Source of the DNA: Mansonella perstans
Lineage: Eukaryota; Nematoda; Chromadorea; Rhabditida; Onchocercidae
DNA: 64,000 nt
Direction: 5' to 3'
Assembly: GCA_037074765.1 (NCBI GenBank)
Contig: JBAMDO010000181.1
Location: forward strand, 527,077-591,076
Below, piece by piece: positions 14,427-27,616 of this stretch (the first letter of the stretch is position 1; each line of letters opens with the position of its first letter). The position numbers and the translations under genes were made by a program. The notes beneath the pieces were generated by a model. It ran no database searches, had not been told where the DNA came from, and was given only the letters and a program-made list of their open reading frames with translations.

Positions 14427-16330
14427 AATTTGGAAAATTTTTCCCTTCATTAATAAAACAACCAGAAAAAATAATAGTTGCTGAAATCAATATGAGAGTA
14501 TGGCTTCAATTCAATATTAATACCTATATTACGTCGAGTGACAAGATAGTGTAACCGGGAGGGAATGAAATGAATTGACATAAATTTAGCAATAAGCCTT
14601 ATTAAATTCGTAAATTTCTATTTCAGTATTACTAATTCTTTTTCTGCAAAATACACATTTCATTAAACTTATCATTTCATTTTTTTTGCCTTTAAAGTGT
14701 GAAAAGTACATTGTGTAAAATACACTGAAGCACTGAAAATGAATGGATTTTAATTATGCATTCTTATATATGAAAGAGGGCAAGGAAGAAATTATTGGTA
14801 AACGGTGAAGCAAGCAGTAAAAAGTATAGTTACCTAAATTTGATCAAGATTTCGTGACATGAATTCTTGAAATGATCATTATAGATGTAAATGCTTGATT
14901 GGTGGAGAATCACTTCAGTAAGTTTCTTCAAGAAAAAAATTATTTCCATCCATGTTGTCAGAAAGGATTTTTAAACAGAAATATATTTCCGGCCTGAGGA
15001 AAAGTATCTAATTCTGAGAAAAATTATATCAAATTTCAGTGTGGATTTTCATTTTTGCATTTCCTCCGTTACTCTATTTGCCATATTTCATCAATGCAAA
15101 GATTTAATGCACATTTCAATCTGTTCTCGAGGACAAGGCGAGAATTACACATTTTTTTTTTTGATCCGGACACCCATACATTTTTTGATCCATACAATTT
15201 TCATACCTTGCATGATTCTAATCTTTTACTCTTTCAATTCTCTCACCGCTCAAGACTTCGCATCATTTAGGTCTTTTAGGTAATTACACATCGCAAATTA
15301 TTTCTCTCTAATACTTCGTATCATTTTTTCTGCACTATTTTTATGTCATTGAAGCTGAAACATGTGAAATCTCAAGCATTCTTATTAAATTAATGATATA
15401 TGTGATGAAGTTTGGGGAAAATAATTAACTCCTTTTTAATAATGGTTCGGCATTTTCCCAAGCTTTTAATGCTAAGTTAATTGAGCAAATTTTGAAGAGC
15501 AATAATATTAAATTGGGATAATTATAGTGAAATTAATGCTGCATTAGAAATTATTTTATTTTGTTTATCAATAAGTTTAAGATTCGAAGAATGGTTATAA
15601 AAAATGTGAAATATATTTTTTCACGAAATCCCTCAATACGAGTAGTGTCCCAATTATTTATTTAGTTAATTAATAGTTCTTATAATTAGCACTGGCTACT
15701 TTAACTTTACCCAGCAACTAATCATTAAGGAGGCAGTTTAGTTCATCATATCACACCTTTTTTTTTGGAGAAACGGGGAAGAGCTGTTTCAACAGATATA
15801 TCCTAGTTAGGTCAGAAATTTGATCTTCAGCAAATTTATCACATCGCCTCCAACCACTGCAGCATGGGGATGAGCAAGTCTTATCATAGCTGTTTAAGTA
15901 CCTATTATAGTGATTAATTACATCAAAATAAGATATTGAAGCTCCGTTTTTTTTGCGTCGAAAAGCTGGAACCAAAACCAAAACTAAATACTTTCAAATA
16001 TTTGAAAAGTTTCTAAGGATATTTATCCTTCTGGAAATAGCAATGAACGACTTTACTGCCTTCATTTCTATCTTCAAATATGTCATTAATTAAAATATGT
16101 CTTACATAAGTAATTATTTAGTGCAAAACCAAACTGTGATAGATAATGCAAACAACAATGAACTAATAATTTTCACCACAAAGTCTTTTCATTACAAAAT
16201 CTTTTTTTCTAAGCGCGAAATAATGAAGTTGCTTGATCTCGAGTTCATGGATGATTTCAAGAAATTGATTTTGCTAAAAAAGAGAATTAGGTATCTTTTG
16301 ATCATTTTATCTAAAACCTATCATAAAATC

Positions 16331-16346
16331 TTACTTTTTTTCCAGG
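16331..16346 (+). promoter_or_regulatory. trans-splice-like acceptor upstream of the small secreted peptide
   Basis: A T-rich tract ending CTTTTTTTCCAG is followed by one G and then the ATG at 16347. An acceptor almost touching the start codon, with no obvious upstream coding exon, is the usual layout for a nematode spliced-leader addition site. Cis-splicing from a non-coding 5' exon is the alternative. Confidence 0.5.
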
Positions 16347-16985
16347 ATGTTCCATTTGATACTTCTCACTATGTTGTTTATCATCAACAACCTATTACCA
16401 TCGGTTAAGTCTGCTAATGAGGTAATTATTTCGTATTTCTATCTTCAGCTATTTATGATGTTTGGAAAACTTAATTTTACGATTTAAATCCGCGAGGCTC
16501 TAAATGCTAATTGTGCATGGAAAAATGTAATTAGCGGAATTATAATGAGCAAAAATGTAAGCAAATTCGTTGATAAACACGCAATATGTCATTGCAGATC
16601 AATAACAATCATGCATTAAACAGTGTGAAAGTGTGAAAGTCACAAATAACGCTAAAGAAGGCTAACAAATAGCACAATCAGTCTTGAGATTCGGAACTAA
16701 TTTCTCAGTTTCATTTCTCTCGTTATATGTATAAGTCTTATATTGTGTTCAGAAGTAATTTTTAAAATAACGATCAGATAGACTTTTCAGGATGATCATC
16801 TTATGATGGAAAAAAGACTTCAATCTCTGACACTTTTACGTGGAAATCGATTTTATCGCGCCAAAGATTTGCAAAATTATCAGAAGAATAAAGGAAAAGG
16901 CGAACAACATTGGTTTAATAATTTACCATGGAAATCGTTAAATAATGGGAACTATTATATTCCATATTGTCTGATGTTTGAGTAA
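16347..16985 (+). CDS. small secreted protein, possible neuropeptide precursor
   Basis: Two exons, 16347-16421 and 16791-16985, join in phase 0 (donor GAG/GTAATT, acceptor TTTTCAG) and give 89 residues. Residues 1-22 (MFHLILLTMLFIINNLLP) form a clear signal peptide ending near SVKSANE. The mature part starts DDHLMMEKR, with a dibasic KR at 33-34, then LQSLTLLRGNRFYRAK. A basic KNKGKG stretch precedes an aromatic, Asn-rich tail (EQHWFNNLPWKSLNN) ending YCLMFE. I do not recognise the family. Size, signal peptide and dibasic site fit a processed secreted peptide. Only one classical KR site is present and no C-terminal amidation glycine is obvious, so a plain small secreted protein is equally possible. 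The exon 2 frame uses ordinary codons and stops cleanly at TAA. Confidence 0.6.
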
Positions 16986-19612
16986 AACGTATGATGTCTG
17001 AATATCCTCAGGATGAATTTGTAGCAACTGTTCATTTTATTTAAGAGAAATAACTCAGAAATGAGGATGTTTGAATCACAAACGAAGCACGTGAAAATAT
17101 TTGGATTTTTTTCAACATTTCTTCAGTATGGCCAACTTTTTTTGCCAAGCCGAAATCCCAGTGTGTTTGTGGAACAATTTAAATCAATTCAGCTGTTGGA
17201 TGTCAAAATTTCAGAAGAAAATAACAACTTTAGTCTGATTATTTGATATTTTCAAATAATTCATGTTTTGAAAACATAAGTTCTTGACCAAATACATAGA
17301 TCTTTAGCCTTTATTCAATCGTTATAAGTTTATTTCTACAGCAGTATTCATTTTTCGATAATATAATTTGCCTCTTATTATTCTTGGCTTTCTTTTCTTT
17401 CTCTTTTCAAGAAAAAAATCAAACAAAATAAAGCCAAATAATTTTTCATTCAATCATTCGATATTTATTTCTTTCGAAAAATAATCACTTTTGATCTGCA
17501 AATTAAAAAAAAAGAAAACAAGTAATCGATAAAATTTAACAGACGTTAAAATATTTCATTTTTTTCTTCATTCTTAATATTCGTTCATTTCTGGAAATAT
17601 TTTCTGCAACTTACGAATTAACAATAAATTGGACAGAATGAAAAGATATGTACTTTTTATTTAGCATTCTATCTCAAGTTGAGTGAACATAACATTTTAG
17701 ACATCAACATATATCAAATGCGGTTAGACCGCTATCCATTAGAGTAGTATTCCATTTAAAATTCTTTAGAAGTAATGGGATTTATAACTAGGCCCACTAG
17801 GTCTGATGGTTCTTTTCAGTATTTTATGGTTTTTTTTAAAAACTACAGTTACAAAGTATTCAGCGTATTCCAAAGTTAGCATTTAAATTTTGAGAAGAAA
17901 TTTGCCATTCGGTATTCTTTCATAATCATGAAGTTGTTTGAAAATTTTGGGTTTTCTTAAGGAAAAAAAGAAATTTTCCTTAATATTTTTATGTCAAGTA
18001 TTTTATTAGGTTTCGTATGCCATCAAAAATTTTCAAATGATGCTAAAGCTTTTCTAAATTTCTTAATTTCATTAAAATCCATAACTCAATTCTTTGTTTC
18101 TAATTTGATTTCAAAATCAAAGCTATTATTTGAATAAATTCAGTTTATTTCTGGAATAAATGGAAGAGAAAAAAATGAGTAATACTATTATTTCTTTCAT
18201 TTTCATAAGAATGTTTGAATAAAAAAAAGAAATAAAAATTTTTGCACCTTGAAATGGTTTAATAATGTGGAAAATACGAGTCATCGGTTTTATTTCACAT
18301 TTCTCCATACCATCTACTCATTGATTGCATACTGTATTGCAAAGGCATGATGTGTTAGCATACAGTTTGTTTGTTTACTTGCATTCTTCAAGCACTTTTG
18401 TGCAACGGTGACATCAGTGTGATTTGAATCGTCTGCTTCAATCAAAAGTTAACAAGAAAGGGAAAGATGAAGTTTGGAAGTTTTGATTCAGAAACGATTT
18501 TTGCTAAATAAATAACAAAAAAGTAGTTCCATGACAGGAAATTGTTTTAACAATACTGCATTTGTTTGTTTGAGACATATAGGAAAGGAAGGGTAAAACA
18601 TGGAAAAAAGCAGAAGGGATGTAAGAACTCAGACTGAAAATAAATAAGGAAATGGTCTAGGCTTCTTTGATTATTTTAAGCCTGTTAAGTCTATTGTAAT
18701 TCATATCATTCATACTCTTATTTTCAAGCAAGCGTAAATCAAAACTTTATTGCATTGAAACATTTGCTTGATAGACTGAAAAAGCAAGAAACAAAAAGGG
18801 AGATGTATTCACTTGAAATTTCAATCTAATTCATTAAAAATACCCAAAAAAGCAATTAAAAAAACGTAGATATAACGAACGCTTCGACAACTAAATCATT
18901 AACTTTGCAAGTTTTTGTTGACAGGCAGGCATAAATAAACTTAGTGTCACATCAGAATCAAATAAAATAGAACAATTACGAGTAGTAGCACTCCGCATCT
19001 TATCTTTCCCTTTTTTGCATTCTAAAATTTTTTTTTTTGCTGTTATATCAAAATTAATATGAATGAATGATAACGATTTTAATGCAAATTTTATGTAAGT
19101 AAATCTTCATATCCTTGTTTATTAATGAAACTTGAGAAGTTTGATCCAATTATCAATGATTCTACAATTTTTAATGATAATCGTATCTTTCAAAATCTTT
19201 CGTTTTCTTGGCAATGTGAAATACAATTTGAGCATTTTCTTCTTTTTAAACCTTTCATTTATGACGAAATGATGTGAGGATGATCCATGATTTCTTCATT
19301 TACTTCGAAGTACATCGAGTAGCATCTTCAAGACTTGCTTCTGGTCTCGAGAATGAACTAATGAATTGATTAGTGCATGCGAATGCCGACTTTAATTGAT
19401 AAATGGCTGAAAAAGTGATCTTATTTGCTTAAAATACAAAAATTTTCTCCCACAAAATATTAATATATTTTCGAAATTGCTTGGTTTAATCTCTTTCACA
19501 AATTCTTGTCAAAAATTTTACTCTTTCAAAAGCAGATTGCGCTTCAATATTTCTATTAAAAGTAAAAAAAAAGTAATTATGAAGTAAATGAGTTGTAGGA
19601 GAGAAGGATAAG
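16986..19612. other. intergenic, no supported gene
   Basis: AT-rich spacer. The open frames at 17061-17246 and 18126-18308 are short and low in complexity. A tRNA-like fragment at 17721-17744 lacks the rest of a cloverleaf. No repeat or gene stands out. Confidence 0.55.
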
Positions 19613-21624
19613 TCATAAATACCAACAATGATCATATTTATTTTGGGTGTGAAATTGCATCCTTTGCGCTTGCAGCCAATCTTCATATCGTTTTTCAGTG
19701 GTCGGATTCCAGTAAGTTGCAAATTGTTTTGTGAAATCATTTGAAACAATATCTGCAAAGAAATTTTCAAAAAAATAATTTTGACCAATGGAAAATGTGC
19801 TCATATGCGGATGCTTTTTTCTTCATTTATTATACAAATTCTATTAAGATTAAAAACATAATTAAGCTCCACATCATTTTCCATTTCACTGCTGTCTGCC
19901 AACTAATAATGACTGAATGTTACTTACTTAAGACGATAAAGATTAAATAAAGCAAAAACTACTGCGACATAACAGTTTCTAGATTAGAATTATTCTATTT
20001 AAACTGGATATATTTATAATATTGCGCACTTCATTTTACTTATATCTTCACACACTTTCGACTAGTATACCATTAGACAATGGACAATACTGAATTGATG
20101 ATTTTCTGATTCATCTATTTTACAAAATGTTCCAAATAGGTTTGTTCGTTTCATTCAATATGCAACATCTTTCATCCTACAGAATTAAAATTAAGATAAT
20201 GGATATTTCAAAAGAGATTTATTTCTTGCCTTCAGAAATTTAGAAAATACAGTTAACCATTTCAAATTTCGTATGAATTCAATTTTGTGTCTGCTCTGCT
20301 TTTAGCTTTAGCTAGGGTGAAAACAAGAAATGATTCATGAGAAGAAAATAAACTTACTTGAATTTGAACTAAACGTTTTCGGATATGTTGCAGTGAATCG
20401 TTGTTGTTGTTGGTAAATACTTTTATCTTCAGCTGAACCCATCAACTGAAATCATGATATACTCATTAAGAAAAATTCATAATTACAAATAATTTTTAAG
20501 TGATTGAAAAAATTTTGAGTAAAATGTTTCATTTATGGTGAACAAAACATTTGTAAGAAAAGGTATACACAAAAAGTACAAGTTAAAATCAATATTGATA
20601 TACCTAATTTGATCATATTCTATTGCAATGTTGAAGCAACAAAGTAATTTTAAAAAAAATAACAGACTTCAGAAGCTTAAGAAATTTGAAAAATTATTGT
20701 TGTATATTTGGTGTGTACGGACTGTACGGTTTGAAACTTAAATTAGCGATTGATATTAACTTAATAAGTAGGTTAATTGCATTAAACAAACTATATTTGA
20801 ACAAGTGAATTGCTCAAATATATAATTTTCCATGAAGCACATAGCAATAATACATACAAAAAAAAATTTATTAGTTTATCTAATATTTGTAGAAGATTCA
20901 AATATAGTTCGTTTAATGCAATTAAACTTTCTGCAGAAAGACTGAATGCATCGACCTTGAATTATTCCGAAAAATGATTTAAATTATCTACGAAGTGTAT
21001 TTTGTGAAATACTTCTTAGTAATTTTTTTTTTTACATCAAAAATAGAATATGATCAATGCTGTTACATTTTCAAATATCGATGAATACTTAAGGATATTT
21101 CTTTCCTTTTATTAAAATTTGATAAAAATTCTGTTCTTTCTTTTCTAATAATTACTTTTTTCAAGAATCATTATGTTCAAATATTATTATTTGATGACTA
21201 AAGGATATTTTTAAACTGAAAGCGACGGTAGCCTTATTCAAATTTATTCTAGACATATTCATCTATGAGATTTATAGGAAATACAGTAAAGAGAAGAAAT
21301 TTGTGAGAAAAAATATCACATCAAATAAAGTTAAAATTCAGTGTTGTTATTGAAATTTGAATGACGGAATGAAAGTGAAAGAAAGCATATCAACAGCAAC
21401 AAAAATTAATGAAAAAGAAGAAAAGTAATACATGGACAAATGATTTGAAAGAATCAAACAAACTGAGAGTGCAATTTTATTTTTTTCTTCTGGTCAAACA
21501 TTTCTTTCCCTTTTGCACAAAAAAAAATGAAAAATTATGAAAGCAATCTGGACATTGTACTTTGATAAACGGACAATGAATTAGTAATTACTTGTCCATT
21601 AGTGGTTAGCTCACAATCAGTCAT
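19613..21624 (-). CDS. small uncharacterised protein, Tyr/Trp/Gln-rich
   Basis: Three exons, 21592-21624, 20358-20445 and 19613-19752, join with consistent phases (0 then 1) and good consensus (CAA/GTAATT, TTTCAG, CAA/GTAAGT, TTTGCAG) to give 86 residues: MTDCELTTNGQ, then LMGSAEDKSIYQQQQRFTAT, then a tail with TYWNPTTEKRYEDWLQAQRM ending KYDHCWYL. There is no signal peptide or membrane segment, so it is probably cytosolic. The last exon keeps a distinctive aromatic, charged composition unlike the surrounding AT-rich noise, which is the main reason to believe it. I do not recognise the family. Intron 1 (20446-21591) contains a fold-back repeat. The start is chosen as the first in-frame ATG after a stop in that frame; a further 5' exon cannot be excluded. 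Confidence 0.5.
20608..21057. repeat. fold-back element with two paired arm blocks, inside an intron
   Basis: Outer block TTGATCATATTCTATT (near 20608-20624) is repeated inverted at 21042-21057. Inner block 20772-20801 (TTAATTGCATTAAACAAACT followed by ATATTTGAA) is repeated inverted at 20897-20927 with one or two changes. The paired blocks nest correctly, so the roughly 450-base unit could fold into a long hairpin. This resembles a degraded MITE. No transposase frame is present. Confidence 0.6.
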
Positions 21625-21855
21625 TCGTATTTATTTTCCGCTCCAAAAATAAGAAATATTGCTGCATATGGGACTAATTTGGACATTTTTTCTCGAGAAA
21701 AACCAAGACAAATGAAAACAGTGGTCGATTGTGTAACCTTGGCAACTTTTCCGTTGGTCTTTAGGAAGGAAAAGGAAATTTTACTTAAAAAAAAGTTCAC
21801 AACAAATTTATGATTCATGATCATTTTTGCAATTCTCATCAATGTCATTTATTTT

Positions 21856-21899
<44 letters not shown>

Positions 21900-24800
21900 C
21901 AAAGAAAGTAAATTTAGTTGTGCAAAAAAAAACGTCATTCATTTGATACTTTGAATCGAGTGGAGCAGAAGCTATTATCAATGTAATTAGTTGCCGTCTC
22001 CACGAAAAGATAGATGTACGGAGTACAGAAATAACGCCACACATTTAAAGTATTCAAAAAATTTTCAATTTCCTTCAAAACACGCTTCATTGAATTGCAC
22101 TTGAGAAATAAGGAATAAGTGTATAAGCTGAAGTTCATTAGAAAAAATTAAAAGTTAGTTAAAGATGAGAAAAAGTTTGTGGAATTAAAACATTAGGTTA
22201 AATTCAATAATTTCATGAAATATATCAGTAAGTTTTATAAAATGCAACGTATAATTTCACTAAACTTGCATTTAAACATTAATTATTCAGTGAATTAAAG
22301 GAACAGAAAATAGTGTTTGATATGTAGTTAGTTAAGTTTGGCATTTTTATAATTAATAATGATCATTATTTAAAAAAGGAAAGGTTATGTCACGTTAGAT
22401 TCTTATTGAAATTCTTTTCTTGCAAAAGTTCTAAATAGTGCAAGCAATTTTTTTCAATTCCTTCTCGACTGGTCCTTAAAAGTAATCCAGCTAAGAATTC
22501 ATTTTTTTAGCAATGAAATCGAAAAAATTTTCCTTTACCATTGCTTATATTTTTTTCCCTTTCTACTAATCTTTTAAGCTTCAATACATCATTTACAAAA
22601 GAAATACTCTTATTATTCTTATTACTAACATTCAATATTTCAATTGAATTACTTCACGCGACACTCGAAGTTTAATGAGAATTTCACTAATTTTCGAAGA
22701 TTGAAACTTTAATTTCTTTCTCAAGCTCAAGCTATGCTTGATATTAACAATAAATCTGATGACTCATGTTTCGTTGACATTACACTGATAACTTTTTTTA
22801 CTTATATCCTTCATCCACAATTGTGGATAACATACCTGGATTAATTTTTTTGTAGCACGAGTTGAAAGGGGAAAATTATACTGTTATTGGTTAAAATGAA
22901 AGAGGAAGAAAGGGACTAGAAGTAAGAATAAAAAATGACCTGTTATGGGCATAACATTTAGAAAATGAGGAGAGAGAGAGTAATCGTTCCTCTTCCTCAT
23001 TCCACATTCTTTTTTTTCTTCCTAATAAAAAAACAGAAAAAGTCAGCAATTTTCTTGTGTTAATTAGTAATTTTTTACGAAATAATAAAAGAAAAGAGTA
23101 AATCAAGAATGATTGAAAAGAATACAACAATGTATTCCTTTTTGAGAGCATCAAAAATCAAAATTATTCAATCATCTTAAATATTTTGAATAGCGTCATG
23201 TTTAAAAAATAATATTTTCATCACCTACGCAATCAAATTCAAGCCAAAGTTTAAAATCTGTCATTTCGGTTCAGTTTTCATTGAATAGATAAGAAAAACT
23301 ACACTAAAGTTATTGGAAGTATACTGCATGGCAAGATTTGATCATATTTGATCATTCATATCTTATTTCAAACAAAAGAAAAATGCATAAATTATTTTTT
23401 TTCGAATTCATTCCGTTGCTAACACAAAAATGGAAATTCTTCAATTACCCCACAGTTACACTGCTTAGATTTAAGCAAAGAATTGATAAAATAATTGAAA
23501 TTTCTATTTATGCCAAGGGAACTGCTATTTACTCATTTCAAATAATAATATTGATCAACAAAATTATTAACAATTTATTTCACTTGTACTATTCACAGAC
23601 AGCAGTCATCTATAAAGTTCAAGAAATATTTGCAATGCAACTGACGAAATTAATTGCACTAAAACCTAATATTTTAGGAAAATTTAAGAAATGGTTACCA
23701 TTAGAGTGGAATTCATCATTGTATATTTCAAAATTAAATTATTTCGTTATCCAATTCCTTTCTATTCAATTTCTTGCCGATAACTTATTTATTCAAACAT
23801 TTGGAAACTTAAAAAAAAAATGATTGCTCTTCATTTGAAATACTTTTACAAACAAAAAGACTAAGCGTTAAGTAAACAAATGCAAATAAAATCGCGCCCC
23901 AAAAAATTTTTTTTGAAAATAGACAAAGAAAAAAATTAGATCGAGCTTTGGAAAAAACAAAGGAAAATCTTAGAACGAAATTTTTATAAAAAAATTCCTA
24001 CATCTGAAAGCAAAAACTTTCAGTATGTTTAATTTAAAAACTCATTTTCAAATAAGTCACTCGCGCAATATAGTAATAAATAACTGATTATTACTTAATT
24101 CTGTTTATATCGTTAAATTTTTCCGCAACAAAAGTGATTAGCACATTTAAAACATTTATTTATTCACAAGTCTGATTAAGCTTTACTGGGTAAGATAGCG
24201 AAACCAAAAGTGATTTGACATCCAGTTAATTATTAAAGAATAAGATACTTATTATATTAGCAAATTCAAAGCTAGAACATTCAGTGAATGAACCTAATGC
24301 ATTCAGAATGCTATTCTTCGAATTTTCGAGATTTATTCTAAATCAGTTAATTGAAGTTTAATTCATTTTATTAATTGAATTACTAGCACAATATGCAATT
24401 TCTTTCCATAATATGCAATTTTGTCTTTCTTGAAAAATTTGCCAATAAAATAGAGCATTAGAATACTATTTTTGTTAAAAATTAATATCACACGAAAATC
24501 CGGCATTTTAATGAAAAATCCTTGAATCGTTTGAATGATATTTTACTTTTAAAATATCCTGAAATTGACAATTTATTTCTTTCCATTTTTTTCGTAAATT
24601 CTGAAGAACATCAGCTCACCGGAATTCACCGAAACTTAAAACTGCTTCAGATTAAGAAAGAAATTTCATTTTTGCCTTCATAGCAACACAATTGACTATT
24701 CTATTTCTTTATTTTTTTTGAATCATTAAGAAAACAAACATCTTCCAAAGTGAAATTGAAATTTTTTTGTAGTATAGCTATGAAAAAATAAATTAAGGAG

Positions 24801-27616
24801 AATGCTGAATAATTAGTTTTTTTGAACGAAACTAGAAAAGAATGACACACTACAAAACGAAAAATTCCGCTTAAAAAAAGTGTATCAGTGATTTCAAGGT
24901 GATATATGTAAATTTCACCTTCGAATTTGGCCACATATACTTTCTACAACAATATTCTTGGATTTTATATGGAAATATGAAAATTTCATAAAAAATTTGA
25001 TATGAAAGTTTCATATGTCCTAACCACTTTTTTTCATTTTTGTCATCAATTTCATGCACCTATGTTTGTTCCATTGCTAATTACAAGTAAACAACAATTT
25101 CTTCTTTGATGATGAATAATTTGATGATTATAGGAATTAACCAAAAGATAATCATAAAGATAACAATAATTTTTTGGATATCTGATAATCAATATGTTTT
25201 AGCTACTTTTCCGACGTATCAAGCAGAGGTCGAGAGGAATTTCCAGCATTTATGGGTAAAAAATCTTGCTACAGCAATTTGATGCAACATATAAACAGAT
25301 ATGAATGGACATAATCATAACCGACATATCTTTGCTGCAATATGATCATGTATTACATTTCAAAAATGCATTCTCCTATTTTCCTATTTAAAATATTTCA
25401 TTTCAAAGAAAAAGGTGCAGCAGAGGAAGATTAGAGTTTAACATTTCAATAAATAAATTTTGCACAATTTTATCACCTTTTTCTACTTCAGTTATGAATT
25501 CACCTACTCAAGTGATAGTTATCAATAATCAATAACCCTTGAGGTTCGTCATTTGCTTTTGCTTCATATAATATTTTCATGGATGTAGTGTAATAATTTG
25601 AGAAAGTTTTGATTATTTACAGGGTCCATATTTATAAACATATAAACAAACAATCTATTCCATCTAGGTTCTAATTTATGCCAGTGTACTTTCGGTTTAC
25701 AGTATTTGTTCACTATATTTGCAGGATTACAATTCTATCAAATCAAACTTAACGGTTTATACAGAAGTTTTGAAGGCAATACATGATTTAGAATGTATGT
25801 TTAAATACTATTATGTCGACATGGTGAACTTCAAAATTGATCTGTTACAATTAAGGATTAAGCACAATTTCTTTTAAATCTGACCTTGACTGTGTGCTAA
25901 AGATACTCAAAGTGTGAAAAAATCGATAATTACAAGCTCTTTATTCTTGTACAGTTCAAGGTCAACCTATGAATCCAATTTTTCAGCATCTATCTCCTAT
26001 AGTCAATACATATATATTACCTTCTAATACTAAATTACCAAATGAGACTTCGAAATCGAATGTGAAATGCTTTGCAAAAACTAAATTTCAAAAATACACC
26101 ACGAAATTTTTACTTTGCTAATCAGGAAATTATATCTAAAGACTGGAAAAAAAAAGCATATAAGATCTGGTTTGATAATATTTCGAGCATATGAAATATT
26201 ATTCTTTTTCCACTGTCAATCGTTAAATAACTATTTTGCAATTAACAGCTGACAACTTGCTATATAACCCATACTTCCATCTTAGAAAATCCAAAATCCT
26301 ATATTTATGAATAGATTTTTACAAACAAAAAGACATGATGATTGACAAAACAATGACCCTAACACCTTGGAAAATTAGCGGAATCAACTATTCCAGGATA
26401 ATCATTTCATGATTACTAAATGGTTTCATATCTTTTCATATTTCCAACTCAAATGCGATTGCGCTGGTCAACATTTCCAATTAAAAAGTGGTCAATCATA
26501 TGGTAGCTATCCATATTCCCTATATCCAATAATTGTTTGGATGAGGAAGATACGAAGCCCAATATTTCCAGATTCTCGAATAACTAACAGACCTAATCAA
26601 CTAACTAGCCAGAATCGAATTAACCAGATGCAATTACTTCGTGTAATGCTACTATTGCGTCGAATCCAACACTCTTCGATCTGTCAATAAATTCGAGCCC
26701 TATATTCCGTCAAGATTTGTTCTTGTTTACTGGTTACCCAGTCAGGACATAGTCACCATCACAATATTCGTTCCACACTTCACATTATCACCATTAGTAT
26801 ATTCAATATTTTAGGCCTAATCGTTCCAAAATACCAACAGTCCCGGTAACTGTGAACTCTCAAGATGCACATATCCCAAGCTCTCCGAAATATTTTTGCA
26901 CTATCAAAAACCATCCTGTTTCCCAAAAACTGCTCCAACATTTTCACGTGACCTTGCGCTTTCATTTCTTCTGCTCAATCGAATTCCATGTTTCCTTGTA
27001 ACTACGAGTAGCATATTTTACAATGCAATCGCATCAACACTTGACAAAGACAAATAACTAACACGATAACAAATCTCGCTTTATTACGCCGCAGCTAGCC
27101 CAAATTTCAGGAAAAATGCATAAAGCAAATTTGCCCAGCAACGTATAAATTTCAGAACAATGTAATGATTTTTAACTTTTAAATATTAGAAACAAAAAGA
27201 TTTTTTTTGCTGACATTATCTGGATAAAGAATAAGAAAAAAGCTTTGATTTCCGATCTAACTGAAAAACAACATCAATAGAGGACTTAAGGAAGAATCAC
27301 TGTCTGCACGGGATGGTACAACGAGTCAACGGCGATCACTGTATCGATTACTACCACTCCTGAAAGATTCAGTCATCAGAAATAGTTAAATTGACAAGAT
27401 GTAAGAAATAAGCTTACCTTAACTGGTTTTCCTTTGGAAAATACTACTATGCATCAAAACTGCGCAGATTTCACAAGACGCAGTCCTTGTGGTCCTTGGG
27501 ATCAAAAAAACAACAATATAACGAGCCTCGAGAAAATGTCTTTTAAAAAACCTTAACAAACAGATGAAGCACTAGTGGTTTGACAAACATGTTAATGGCA
27601 GACAAATGGACCACTG
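21625..27616. other. long intergenic stretch, no convincing gene
   Basis: About 6 kb, mostly very AT-rich. It contains a poly-T tract (about 21861-21895), a 161-codon open frame at 23338-23823 (+) of low complexity (Ile/Leu/Phe/Lys-rich, no motif), and short self-complementary TTTCATATG-type sequence near 24970-25020. From about 26400 to 27600 the base composition is less AT-rich, but no frame with splice support was found on either strand. Confidence 0.5.
21861..21895. repeat. poly-T homopolymer
   Basis: An uninterrupted T run of about 35 bases in the intergenic region upstream of the small 19.6-21.6 kb gene. Length is uncertain because such runs assemble poorly. Confidence 0.85.

Larger units (their letters stand above)
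13749..16346. other. intergenic, no supported gene
   Basis: AT-rich spacer after the UBXN6 3' end. It holds a pair of 31-base direct repeats (14286-14316 and 14396-14426). Overlapping open frames at 15041-15283 lack splice or motif support. Confidence 0.55.

Noticed and set aside
17721..17744. tRNA-like D-arm sequence on the minus strand (TAATGGATAGCGGTCTAACC)
   Set aside because: No matching acceptor stem, T arm or anticodon loop around it.
26409..26690. 93-codon plus-strand frame in a less AT-rich stretch
   Set aside because: No motif, no splice support, composition not clearly coding.
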